Source: Collinsella sp.
Lineage (GTDB): Bacteria > Actinomycetota > Coriobacteriia > Coriobacteriales > Coriobacteriaceae
Assembly (NCBI GenBank): GCA_018376905.1
Contig: JAHAAK010000047.1
Location: 1-14,641, forward strand
Reading direction: 5' to 3'
Length of the DNA stretch: 14,641 nucleotides
The notes beneath the pieces are model-generated. The model was not told the origin of the DNA. It saw only the letters and a program-made list of their open reading frames with translations, and searched no databases. Below, one piece after another: positions 1 through 6,541 of the stretch. Each line of letters opens with the position of its first letter. Positions within the stretch are counted from its first letter, which is position 1. A program made the position numbers and the translations under genes.

Positions 1-88
1 TGCTCCGGGAAGTTCGCGAAGCCCACTTCCCGGAGCAAGGCAACCCGCCCGGAGCAGGGCCCAGCGCGAGACCGTCCCGGATGCCTAT
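1..88 (-). repeat. Intergenic hairpin repeat, copy A (cut by window edge)
   Basis: Bases 1-13 and 25-37 are a perfect 13-bp inverted repeat around an 11-nt loop that reads GGGCTTCGCGA on the minus strand. The same loop and the adjoining seven stem pairs (GGGAAGT/ACTTCCC) recur at 1237-1321 and 1051-1125. Bases 60-87 are identical to 1320-1347 and run into the permease stop codon. The element lies directly 3' of the minus-strand permease, so it may act as a 3'-end structure, but no T-tract is seen. The window edge hides the rest of the element. Confidence 0.75.
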
Positions 89-1023
89 CCGCACAGCATT
101 GTTACTAGCGGGATCGTCAAAATGGAGCAGATGATCGACAGGAAGGTGCATTGCATCATGGGGCGTGCGTCCTTACCGTATTGAAGACAGTACAGCGTGC
201 CGTTGCTGCCTACCGGCATTGCCATCTCGAGCACGAGTGTCGTAATGAACATGGGCGTCATGCCCGGCCACACGCGGGCCACGGCAAGGCACGCCACCGG
301 GACGATAACCAGGCGAAACGCCACGGCGACATAGGCACGCCAGTTGGTGAGCATGTCGAGCGGACGATACTTGGCAATGGACGAACCCATGAGCAGCAGC
401 GCCGCCGGGGTGGTCATGGTGCCCACAATGGAAATCGAATCGCCCACCACGCCCCAATCGGTCCATCCCGTCAACACGATCACGAGCACAACGACGCTTG
501 CGATGAGACCAGGGTTTTTGCAACAAGCGGCAAGGTTTCGAAGTTGCTTCTTCAGGCCGCCTTGTGCACCACTAAAGAGCATGACACCGACGGTAAACAT
601 AAATATGTTGAGGGGGATGAGCGCAATCGAAGCATAGAGCAGCGCCTGCTTGCCAAGCACCGCCTGAACAACCGGAAACCCGATAAAACCGGCATTTCCA
701 AAGAGCACGGCAAAGCGATACGAGCACTCGGTTCCCTTAGGCACACGAAGGACAGCGGTAACGGCAAACGCGATTACGATCGCCACCACATACATGACGA
801 CAGACAAACCCATGAGCGAAAACGTATCGGCAACGCTCGGCAGCTGCACATCATCGCCCAATGCCGACGAAAGCACCAAGCACGGCAACGCCACCTGCAG
901 CAAAAGACGCGAAAGCTCGCGCTCAAACTCGGCCTTCATAAACCCCAGCTTGGAGATACACCACCCCAACAGGATCGGCAAAGAGACCGTCACCATCTGC
1001 AACGCCACGCTCGTAAAGCTCAT
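85..1023 (-). CDS. AEC-family (auxin efflux carrier-type) permease
   Basis: The product is a 312-residue integral membrane protein made almost entirely of hydrophobic segments, as expected for the roughly ten-helix AEC family of secondary carriers. Known members export or import small organic anions such as malate, or auxin in plants. The conserved glycine/asparagine motif GNAGFIGFP is at residues 109-117, and a second glycine-rich stretch (MPVGSNGT) precedes the last helix. The ATG start at 1023 follows a strong purine-rich ribosome site (AGGAGGGGG on the minus strand). It is probably a single-gene unit, since long hairpin elements lie on both sides. The substrate cannot be told from sequence; the nearby phosphoketolase makes an organic-acid substrate conceivable, but that is only context. 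Confidence 0.85.
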   Translation of the reverse strand: MSFTSVALQMVTVSLPILLGWCISKLGFMKAEFERELSRLLLQVALPCLVLSSALGDDVQLPSVADTFSLMGLSVVMYVVAIVIAFAVTAVLRVPKGTECSYRFAVLFGNAGFIGFPVVQAVLGKQALLYASIALIPLNIFMFTVGVMLFSGAQGGLKKQLRNLAACCKNPGLIASVVVLVIVLTGWTDWGVVGDSISIVGTMTTPAALLLMGSSIAKYRPLDMLTNWRAYVAVAFRLVIVPVACLAVARVWPGMTPMFITTLVLEMAMPVGSNGTLYCLQYGKDARPMMQCTFLSIICSILTIPLVTMLCG

Positions 1024-1050
1024 CTATTCCCCCTCCTATCTATCCCACGA

Positions 1051-1125
1051 GGGCCGGGGCGGCCTGGTTAGGTTTGGGAAGTGGGCTTCGCGAACTTCCC
1101 AAACCTAACCAGGCCGCCCCGGCCC
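1051..1125. repeat. Long perfect inverted repeat, copy C of the shared-apex hairpin family
   Basis: Arms 1051-1082 and 1094-1125 are a perfect 32-bp inverted repeat with an 11-nt loop (GGGCTTCGCGA on the plus strand). The apex matches copies A and B in reverse orientation, while the outer stem (with TTAGGTTT next to the apex) differs completely. It lies in the 325-bp gap between the phosphoketolase 3' end and the permease start, probably within the permease 5' leader. The remainder of that gap (1126-1236) shows no ORF or convincing promoter to me. Confidence 0.85.
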
Positions 1126-1236
1126 CGGCAATGTAATCCTAGCTGACCAAAGTTAGATGCGCAGTCTCCAGGGCAGCATCAGCAAAGTCACCATTGCATT
1201 AAAAATTTTCAGCCCCGCAAAACGAAACGGCCGAGA

Positions 1237-1348
1237 GGGCCTGCTCCGGGCGGGTGCCCTTCCTCGGGGAAGTTCGCGAAGCCCACTTCCCCGAGGAAGG
1301 CCGCCCAGCCGGGCAAGGCCCCAGCGCGAGACCGTCCCGGATGCCTAC
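1237..1348 (-). repeat. Intergenic hairpin repeat, copy B
   Basis: The arms 1237-1273 and 1285-1321 pair over 37 bases with about eight mismatches, and the inner 16 pairs (1258-1273 with 1285-1300) are perfect. The 11-nt loop is the same as in copies A and C. Its right flank (1320-1347) is identical to 60-87, and it ends against the phosphoketolase stop codon just as copy A ends at the permease stop. It sits immediately downstream of a minus-strand gene and could form a strong 3' mRNA hairpin, but it lacks a T-run typical of a terminator. Confidence 0.75.
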
Positions 1349-3877
1349 CTACTCGTTGTCGCCGGCAGTAAGCTGCGTTGCGGAGAGCGCGCCGTCGGCT
1401 GCGGTTGCGGCAGCGGCGTCAGGCCAGACCCAGTCGGTGAAGGTCGGGTGATCGTAGCCCTCGTCGCAGGCGAACTCGAAGGCCTCGGTGCGGAAGGCCT
1501 CCCACTCGTTGATTTGCTCGGCAAACTTGTCGGCGTCGACCATGCGCAGCACGTCGGCGGCCAGGGCCCAGCGGTCCATGTTGTTCAGGCGCAGCATGTC
1601 GAACGGCGTGGTCGTGGAGCCCTTCTCCTCATAGCCGTGGACGCGGAAGGCGTCGTGGCCGGGGCGGTTCCAGATCAGGCGGCGAATCGTGCCGGCATAG
1701 GCGTGGAAGGCAAAGAGGACGGGCTTCTCACCGCAGCCGAACAGCTCGGCCCAGCGCTCGTCGCTGATGGCCTGGTCGTTCTCGCAGACGTTCTGGATCT
1801 TGAGCAGGTCGACCACGTTGACGAACCACACCTTGATGCCCAGCTCGCGCAGCATGTCTGTCGCGGCCAAGGCCTCGAGCGTCGGCACGTCGCCGCAGGT
1901 GGCGACCACGACATCGGCCTCGGCGAGCGAGTCGGCGGTCGATGCCCACTCCCAGGTCGCGACGCCCTCGGCGAGCTCCGCCTTGGCCTCATCGACCGTC
2001 TGGAAGGTCGGGGCGGGCTGCTTGCCGCAGAAGATGGCGTTGACGCAGTCGGTGGACTGGTAGACGCGCTCGGCCACGGCAAGGGCCATGTTGGCGTCGG
2101 CCGGATAGTAGGCGTTCACGATGTGCGTGTCGTTGGCCTTGTTGAGCAGCAGGTCGATAAAGCCAGGGTCCTGATGCGAGAAGCCGTTGTGGTCCTGACG
2201 CCAGACGTGGCTCGACAGCAAAATGTTGAGGCCGCTGATGGGGGCACGCCACGGAATCTCGCGCTTGGTGGCCTCGAGCCACTTGCAGTGCTGGTTGACC
2301 ATGGAATCGACCACATGGACAAAGCTCTCGTAGGAGCTCCACACGCCGGAGCGGCCGGTGAGCACGTAAGCCTCGAGGAAGCCCTCGCACTGGTGCTCGG
2401 ACAGCTGCTCAACGACCTTGCCGGAGCCGGCCAGCAGCTCGTCGTTGGCCTCATCCTCGTAGAAGCCGGCATCCCACTGCTTTTTGGTCACCTTGTAGGC
2501 AGCCTGCAGGCGGTTGGACGCGGTCTCGTCGGGACCGAAGATGCGGAAGTCGTCCATGTTCTTAGCCAAGACATCGGCGGTGTACTCACCAAAGACGCGG
2601 GCAGCCTCGGTGGAGCCCCAGCCGTGACCCTTCTCGGCAACGGGAATCTCGTGGGCGTGGATGTCGGGCAGCTCAAGCTCGCGACGGACCTTACCGCCGT
2701 TTGCGTTGGGGTTGGCACCAATGCGCAGCTCGCCGGTCGGCATAAAAGCCGTCACCTCGGGGCGCACCTGGCCCTCGGGCGTAAAGAGCTCCTCGGGCTT
2801 GTAGGAACGCAGCCACTCGCGCAGCACGCGGAAGTGCTCATGGGTGTCCTTGGCGCTCGCCAGCGGCACCTGGTGCGCACGCCAGGAGTCCTCGGTCTTC
2901 TTGCCGTCGATCTGCTTGGGGCAGGTCCAGCCCTTGGGCGTGCGGAACACGATCATGGGGTAGGCAGGACGGACAACGGTCTCGCCCGCGGCAGCCTGGG
3001 CCTGAGCGGTCGCCTTGATGTCGCAGATCTCGTCGAAGACCTGCTCAAACAGGGCGGCGAAACGCTCGTGGATGCTCGCGTGGCTCTCGTCGTCAAAGCC
3101 GGCGACAAAGAAGTGCGGCTTGTAGCCCATGCCCTCAAAGAACTTGGTCAGCTCCTCATCGGACACGCGGGCAAGGATAGTGGGGTTGGCGATCTTGTAG
3201 CCGTTGAGGTGCAGGATCGGCAGGACGATACCGTCGGTTGCCGGGTTCACGAGCTTGTTGGACTGCCAAGAGGTAGCCAGTGGGCCAGTCTCGGACTCGC
3301 CGTCGCCCACCACGGCAACGGCCAGCAGGCTCGGGTTGTCCATGACGGCGCCGTAGGCGTGGCTGAGCGTGTAGCCGAGCTCGCCACCCTCGTGGATGGA
3401 GCCGGGCGTCTCGGGCGCAAAGTGACTCGGGATGCCGCCGGGATAGGAGAACTGGCGGAAGAACTTCTGCAGGCCGGCCTCGTCATTGGTGATGTCGGGG
3501 CGAATCTCGCGGTAGGTGCCGTCGAGCAGCGACTGGGCGGTACCGGCGGGACCACCGTGACCAGGGCCCATCAGGAAGATAGCGTTCTGGTTGTGATCGG
3601 CGATGAGGCGGTTGACGTGACCGAACAGGAAGTTGACGCCAGGCGTGGTGCCCCAGTGGCCGACCAGGCGGTGCTTAACATCCGGACGACCGAAGTCGCG
3701 CGTCTCGCCGGTCTTCTCGTCGACAAAGTCCGCACGCATGAGCGGGTTGGAGCGAAGGTAGATCTGGCCGACAGACAGGTAGTTCGAGGCACGCCAATAC
3801 AGATCGACTCCCTCGAGCTCGGAAGCGGGCACCTCGTGTCCCAGCTTTTGCCACGGCGTTCCCAGTGTTTTAGCCAT
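1349..3877 (-). CDS. xfp: Xylulose-5-phosphate/fructose-6-phosphate phosphoketolase
   Basis: This thiamine-diphosphate enzyme cleaves xylulose 5-phosphate (and often fructose 6-phosphate) with phosphate to acetyl phosphate plus glyceraldehyde 3-phosphate or erythrose 4-phosphate. It is the key step of the phosphoketolase pathway in the cytosol. At 842 residues it is full length (family about 790-830, slightly long here). Visible family motifs are GHWGTTPG (71-80), GPGHGGPA (104-111), SHFAPETPGS (151-160), the ThDP/metal motif GDGESETG (191-198), LSEHQCEGF (492-500) and QDHNGFSHQDPG (561-572), which carries active-site histidines. The ATG at 3877 has a GAAGGGA ribosome site. Codon use is strongly biased, suggesting high expression. 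Two operator-like palindromes lie in its promoter, and a LacI-type gene is immediately upstream. Whether it acts on both sugars cannot be read from sequence. Confidence 0.97.
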   Translation of the reverse strand: MAKTLGTPWQKLGHEVPASELEGVDLYWRASNYLSVGQIYLRSNPLMRADFVDEKTGETRDFGRPDVKHRLVGHWGTTPGVNFLFGHVNRLIADHNQNAIFLMGPGHGGPAGTAQSLLDGTYREIRPDITNDEAGLQKFFRQFSYPGGIPSHFAPETPGSIHEGGELGYTLSHAYGAVMDNPSLLAVAVVGDGESETGPLATSWQSNKLVNPATDGIVLPILHLNGYKIANPTILARVSDEELTKFFEGMGYKPHFFVAGFDDESHASIHERFAALFEQVFDEICDIKATAQAQAAAGETVVRPAYPMIVFRTPKGWTCPKQIDGKKTEDSWRAHQVPLASAKDTHEHFRVLREWLRSYKPEELFTPEGQVRPEVTAFMPTGELRIGANPNANGGKVRRELELPDIHAHEIPVAEKGHGWGSTEAARVFGEYTADVLAKNMDDFRIFGPDETASNRLQAAYKVTKKQWDAGFYEDEANDELLAGSGKVVEQLSEHQCEGFLEAYVLTGRSGVWSSYESFVHVVDSMVNQHCKWLEATKREIPWRAPISGLNILLSSHVWRQDHNGFSHQDPGFIDLLLNKANDTHIVNAYYPADANMALAVAERVYQSTDCVNAIFCGKQPAPTFQTVDEAKAELAEGVATWEWASTADSLAEADVVVATCGDVPTLEALAATDMLRELGIKVWFVNVVDLLKIQNVCENDQAISDERWAELFGCGEKPVLFAFHAYAGTIRRLIWNRPGHDAFRVHGYEEKGSTTTPFDMLRLNNMDRWALAADVLRMVDADKFAEQINEWEAFRTEAFEFACDEGYDHPTFTDWVWPDAAAATAADGALSATQLTAGDNE

Positions 3878-3935
3878 TGTTTATGTCCCTTCGCTGCGCG
3901 GTCGCCCTCCGATACGGCAACCTTTCGTTGGGACT

Positions 3936-3980
3936 AGTATATTTGCTAAAACGTTTTATCACTGTGAAAAAACGTTTTAC
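3936..3980 (-). promoter_or_regulatory. xfp promoter with tandem LacI-type operators
   Basis: On the minus strand a TATACT -10 box (3936-3941) precedes xfp. A perfect 12-bp palindrome TAAAACGTTTTA (3947-3958) lies just upstream of it, between the -10 and any -35. A second copy with one mismatch is at 3968-3979, so the centres are 21 bp apart, two helical turns. The central CG and symmetric flanks are typical of LacI/GalR-family sites. No good -35 hexamer is visible. The neighbouring regulator (4082-5110) is the obvious candidate; repression is inferred from position. Confidence 0.7.
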
Positions 3981-4072
3981 CATCGCTATCTATCCTGCAG
4001 CTCGGCAAAACTGGACACTCACCTGCGGCATTATCTGTCACAGGTGCTCCACATTCGATCTATACGAATTGG

Positions 4073-4084
4073 TAAACGTGTTTA
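4073..4084. promoter_or_regulatory. Possible auxiliary operator overlapping the regulator stop codon
   Basis: TAAACGTGTTTA has 5-bp perfect half-sites around a central GT and resembles the xfp operators. It is about 105-126 bp upstream of them and overlaps the stop codon of the LacI-type gene. It could serve as a looping site, but chance cannot be excluded for an AT-rich 12-mer. Confidence 0.3.
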
Positions 4085-5110
4085 GTTGTGTTTAGTAAGA
4101 TTGAGCACACTGCCCTTTACGATGAGCGCAGGCTCCAAAACCACTTCTTCGGCACGCCTGCCGCCCTTACCGGCAAGTCGCTTGGACATGCAGCCAAAGG
4201 CATGCTCGGCAAGCACGCCCGGATCCTGCTCAATCGCGGTCAGCGCCGGCTCAAAGAGCACATCGGCTGCCGAGTTGTCATAGCTCACCACCGAGATATC
4301 GCCCGGAATGTTCTTCCCCATCTCGTGCAAGCGCTTGAGCAAGCCCAGCGCAATATTGTCCGAACTTGCGAACACGGCGGTGGCATCGGTCGCGAGCACC
4401 GCCTCCGAGGCCTCGTATGCACTCGGGATGTAATACTCGCTCTCAAACTCCAAGCGCGCGTCGATGGGAAGGCCTACCTCGCGCAATGCGCGCTCATAGC
4501 CGGCAAGGCGCTTGCGGCCCGTATTGGAGCGACGTGCGTTAACGAGACAGGCAATGCGACGATGACCCTGCTCAACCAGATAGCGCGTAGCCATATAGCC
4601 GCCCATCTCGTGATCGAACATTACCTTGTCGCACTCGAGACCCTCAATGGCACGGTCGACCATCACGGCCGGGATGGGAAGGTGGCTGACTTCTTCGCGC
4701 AGGGCACGGTCATCGGAAAACTCATCGCCCACGACCAGAAACACGCCATCGACACCGCGTGTCACCAGCTGGCGCAGCAGCTCAAGATCGTCCTCGGCAC
4801 TTCCGCCCGAGCTGGTAATAAAGAGCGCATAGCCGTCCTCGCGACAGCGCTTTTCCAGGCTCCCGGCGAGCGACGCAAAAAAGCGGCTCTCGATGTTGGG
4901 GACGATAAGGCCCAAGGTGCGTGACTCGCGCATGACCAGGCTGCGCGCAATCTGATTGGGGACATAGTGGTTGCGTGCCGCAACCTCCTTGATGAGTTTG
5001 CGGTTTTCTTCCGAGATGCGACAGGGCCGATTGTTAAGAACAAGCGAGACCGACGAGGGGGAAAGCCCCACCTCCTGGGCGATCTGCTTGAGGGTGACTT
5101 TGTTGGCCAT
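4082..5110 (-). CDS. LacI/GalR-family transcriptional regulator
   Basis: The 342-residue protein has the standard LacI layout. A helix-turn-helix is at residues 5-27 (VTLKQIAQEVGLSPSSVSLVL), followed by the hinge helix (PNQIARSLV, about 51-59). A periplasmic-binding-protein-like effector domain runs from about 62 to the end, including GLIVPNIESRFF and a VSYDNS segment. The length is normal. The ATG at 5110 follows an AAGGAG site on the minus strand. It lies directly upstream of xfp on the same strand with a 204-bp gap, and sites of the LacI type occur before both genes, so it probably represses xfp and itself. The effector is unknown; a sugar or sugar phosphate is likely for the family. Confidence 0.93.
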   Translation of the reverse strand: MANKVTLKQIAQEVGLSPSSVSLVLNNRPCRISEENRKLIKEVAARNHYVPNQIARSLVMRESRTLGLIVPNIESRFFASLAGSLEKRCREDGYALFITSSGGSAEDDLELLRQLVTRGVDGVFLVVGDEFSDDRALREEVSHLPIPAVMVDRAIEGLECDKVMFDHEMGGYMATRYLVEQGHRRIACLVNARRSNTGRKRLAGYERALREVGLPIDARLEFESEYYIPSAYEASEAVLATDATAVFASSDNIALGLLKRLHEMGKNIPGDISVVSYDNSAADVLFEPALTAIEQDPGVLAEHAFGCMSKRLAGKGGRRAEEVVLEPALIVKGSVLNLTKHN

Positions 5111-5145
5111 CTCGCTCCTTCCGGGTTTACGCGCAATCTCTTGAA

Positions 5146-5186
5146 AGTATAGCGACCGCCCATCTACCTCGATGATAAACGCTTTA
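5146..5186 (-). promoter_or_regulatory. Promoter and candidate auto-operator of the LacI-type gene
   Basis: On the minus strand a TATACT -10 (5146-5151) lies about 36 bp before the ATG. Upstream, TAAACGCTTTA (5176-5186; minus strand context GGTAAAGCGTTTATC) matches the xfp operators (GGTAAAACGTTTT and GATAAAACGTTTTAG) at most positions. It would cover the -35 region, consistent with negative autoregulation. No clear -35 hexamer is seen. Confidence 0.5.
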
Positions 5187-5219
5187 CCAATCCGGTAGAC
5201 GGCTGTTTTATCGCCGCGA

Positions 5220-5285
5220 TTGGTGCAAAGTAACCTGACCCCTTTGCACCATGTAGCGCATTGGGGTCAGGTTACTTTGCACCAA
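5220..5285. repeat. 23-bp perfect inverted repeat, REPIN-like
   Basis: Arms 5220-5242 and 5263-5285 are perfectly complementary over 23 bp, separated by 20 nt. The loop itself starts with TTTGCACCA (5243-5251), a third copy of the arm end, so the left arm could instead pair with it in a 9-bp hairpin. The arm reads GGGGTCAGGTTACTTTGC, which resembles REP-type palindromes as I recall them. It separates the divergent LacI-type and murB genes. No transposase is adjacent. Confidence 0.8.
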
Positions 5286-5307
5286 ATCCATCCAGGTAGG
5301 GTATATT
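5277..5307 (+). promoter_or_regulatory. Possible murB promoter using the inverted repeat
   Basis: TTGCAC (5277-5282), inside the right arm of the 5220-5285 palindrome, is followed 19 bp later by TATATT (5302-5307). The spacing is long for a sigma-70-type promoter, so this is tentative. The distance to the murB ATG is about 44 bp. Confidence 0.35.
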
Positions 5308-5350
5308 GCATTCGATTGATGAAAACGACCACCTTAAGGCGGATATTCGT

Positions 5351-6313
5351 ATGCACGAGAACGACTTTTTTAACGAGGACCTGCTCTGCGCGCTCGCCGG
5401 TGTTGCCGGCGAGGACAACGTGCTCATGAGCGAGCCCATGCGCGATCACACCACGTTTAAGATCGGCGGCCCCGCCGACGTCTTTGTTACGCCCGATACC
5501 GAGCAGGGCCTCGTCGCCACGCTCGACACTTGCTATCGCTGCGACCTGCCGCTCACCATCGTGGGCAACGGTTCCGACCTGCTCGTTGGCGACAAGGGCA
5601 TCCGTGGCGTCGTCGTGGCACTGGGCGAAGGCCTCTCCGACATTACCGTCGACGGCACGCACGTCACGGCAGCAGCCGGCGCCCTGCTCTCGGATGTGGC
5701 CGCCGCGGCTGCCGAGGCCGGTCTCACTGGCATGGAGCCCATCTCGGGCATTCCCGGTTCGGTCGGCGGCGCCTGTTACATGAACGCCGGCGCCTACGGC
5801 GCCTGCATGGCCGATGTTCTGGAGTCCGTGCGCGTCTACAAACCGGCCCGCATGCTCGACGACGGCACGCGTGGCAGCGGCAACATCATCGAGTTCGATG
5901 TCGATGAGCTCAACCTGGGCTATCGCAAGAGCCGCATTGCCGACGACGGCTTCATCGTGCTTTCGGCCACTTTCAATCTCGCCCCGGGCAACGCCGCGAT
6001 GATCAAGGCCGACATGGATGACTACCGTCAGCGCCGCGAGGACAAGCAGCCGCTCGACATGCCGAGCGCCGGCTCCACCTTCAAGCGCCCCGAGGGCTAC
6101 TTTGCCGGCAAGCTCATCATGGACGCCGGCCTGCGAGGACACGCCATCGGCGGCGCGCAGGTGAGCGAAAAGCACTGCGGCTTCATCGTCAACGCCGACC
6201 ACGCCACCGCCGCCGATGTCGACGAACTCATCCGTCACATCCAAACAACCGTCAAAGACCAATTCGACGTAGACCTAGAACCCGAAGTCCACCGAGTAGG
6301 CGAATTCCTCTAA
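5351..6313 (+). CDS. murB: UDP-N-acetylenolpyruvoylglucosamine reductase MurB
   Basis: MurB is the cytosolic FAD enzyme that reduces UDP-GlcNAc-enolpyruvate with NADPH to UDP-MurNAc, the second committed step of peptidoglycan synthesis. The 320-residue product shows the FAD-binding motifs TTFKIGGPADVFV (34-46), GNGSDLLVGDKG (72-83) and PISGIPGSVGGACYMNAG (130-147). It also has YRKSRI (191-196), the active-site serine in SAGSTFKRP (239-247) and the C-terminal catalytic glutamate region EPEVHRVGEF. The reading frame is open from a TTG at 5306, but I choose the ATG at 5351 because AAGGCGG lies 8 nt upstream and the protein then has the normal MurB start. It is followed by a hairpin terminator and stands alone as a transcription unit. 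Confidence 0.96.
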   Translation: MHENDFFNEDLLCALAGVAGEDNVLMSEPMRDHTTFKIGGPADVFVTPDTEQGLVATLDTCYRCDLPLTIVGNGSDLLVGDKGIRGVVVALGEGLSDITVDGTHVTAAAGALLSDVAAAAAEAGLTGMEPISGIPGSVGGACYMNAGAYGACMADVLESVRVYKPARMLDDGTRGSGNIIEFDVDELNLGYRKSRIADDGFIVLSATFNLAPGNAAMIKADMDDYRQRREDKQPLDMPSAGSTFKRPEGYFAGKLIMDAGLRGHAIGGAQVSEKHCGFIVNADHATAADVDELIRHIQTTVKDQFDVDLEPEVHRVGEFL

Positions 6314-6317
6314 CAAA

Positions 6318-6339
6318 GAAGGCCCCGAAAGGGGCCTTC
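6318..6339 (+). terminator. murB terminator hairpin
   Basis: GAAGGCCCC and GGGGCCTTC form a 9-bp perfect stem around a GAAA tetraloop, 4 nt after the murB stop codon. The following T-tract is weak (ATCTTTAT some nine bases on), so termination may be incomplete or helped by the palindrome at 6392-6522. Confidence 0.75.
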
Positions 6340-6391
6340 GCCATCTTTATATCAGACAACCAGTCCGGTGTGTGACGCATTGGATCCGAGA

Positions 6392-6522
6392 GGTCCGTGG
6401 CCGCCCGGAAGGCATTAGGTTGATCGCGAGTTCCGCACGAGCCGGAGAGCACTTAATGTGCTCTCCGTGCGAGCAGGACTGTCCGAGCAGGCAACCTAAT
6501 GCCTTCCGGGCAGCCACGGACC
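6392..6522. repeat. Nested 31-bp inverted repeat between convergent genes
   Basis: Arms 6392-6422 and 6492-6522 are complementary over 31 bp with one mismatch. The 69-nt interior holds a second hairpin (GGAGAGCAC 6444-6452 with GTGCTCTCC 6458-6466, 5-nt loop). The inner end of the outer arm carries TTAGGTT, also found in the same position in the 1051-1125 repeat, and the interior has TCGCGAGTTCC, similar to that repeat's apex. It lies between the 3' ends of murB and the hydrolase gene. Confidence 0.85.
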
Positions 6523-6541
6523 AACCAGCTTCAAGCCGCAG

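Noticed and set aside
151..1071. 306-codon plus-strand frame over the permease
   Set aside because: The translation is His/Arg-rich without domains; the minus-strand frame gives a coherent membrane protein with a good ribosome site.
1157..3937. 926-codon open frame on the plus strand opposite the phosphoketolase
   Set aside because: It is the antisense shadow of a GC-rich, codon-biased gene; the protein is low-complexity Val/Gly/Leu with no family motifs, while the minus strand encodes a textbook phosphoketolase.
5220..5285. Palindrome as an ordinary terminator
   Set aside because: It lies between divergent gene starts, not after a gene, and has no T-tract on either side.
5306..5350. TTG start extending murB by 15 codons
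   Set aside because: The ATG at 5351 has a better ribosome site and gives the usual MurB N-terminus; the TTG overlaps the proposed -10 region.
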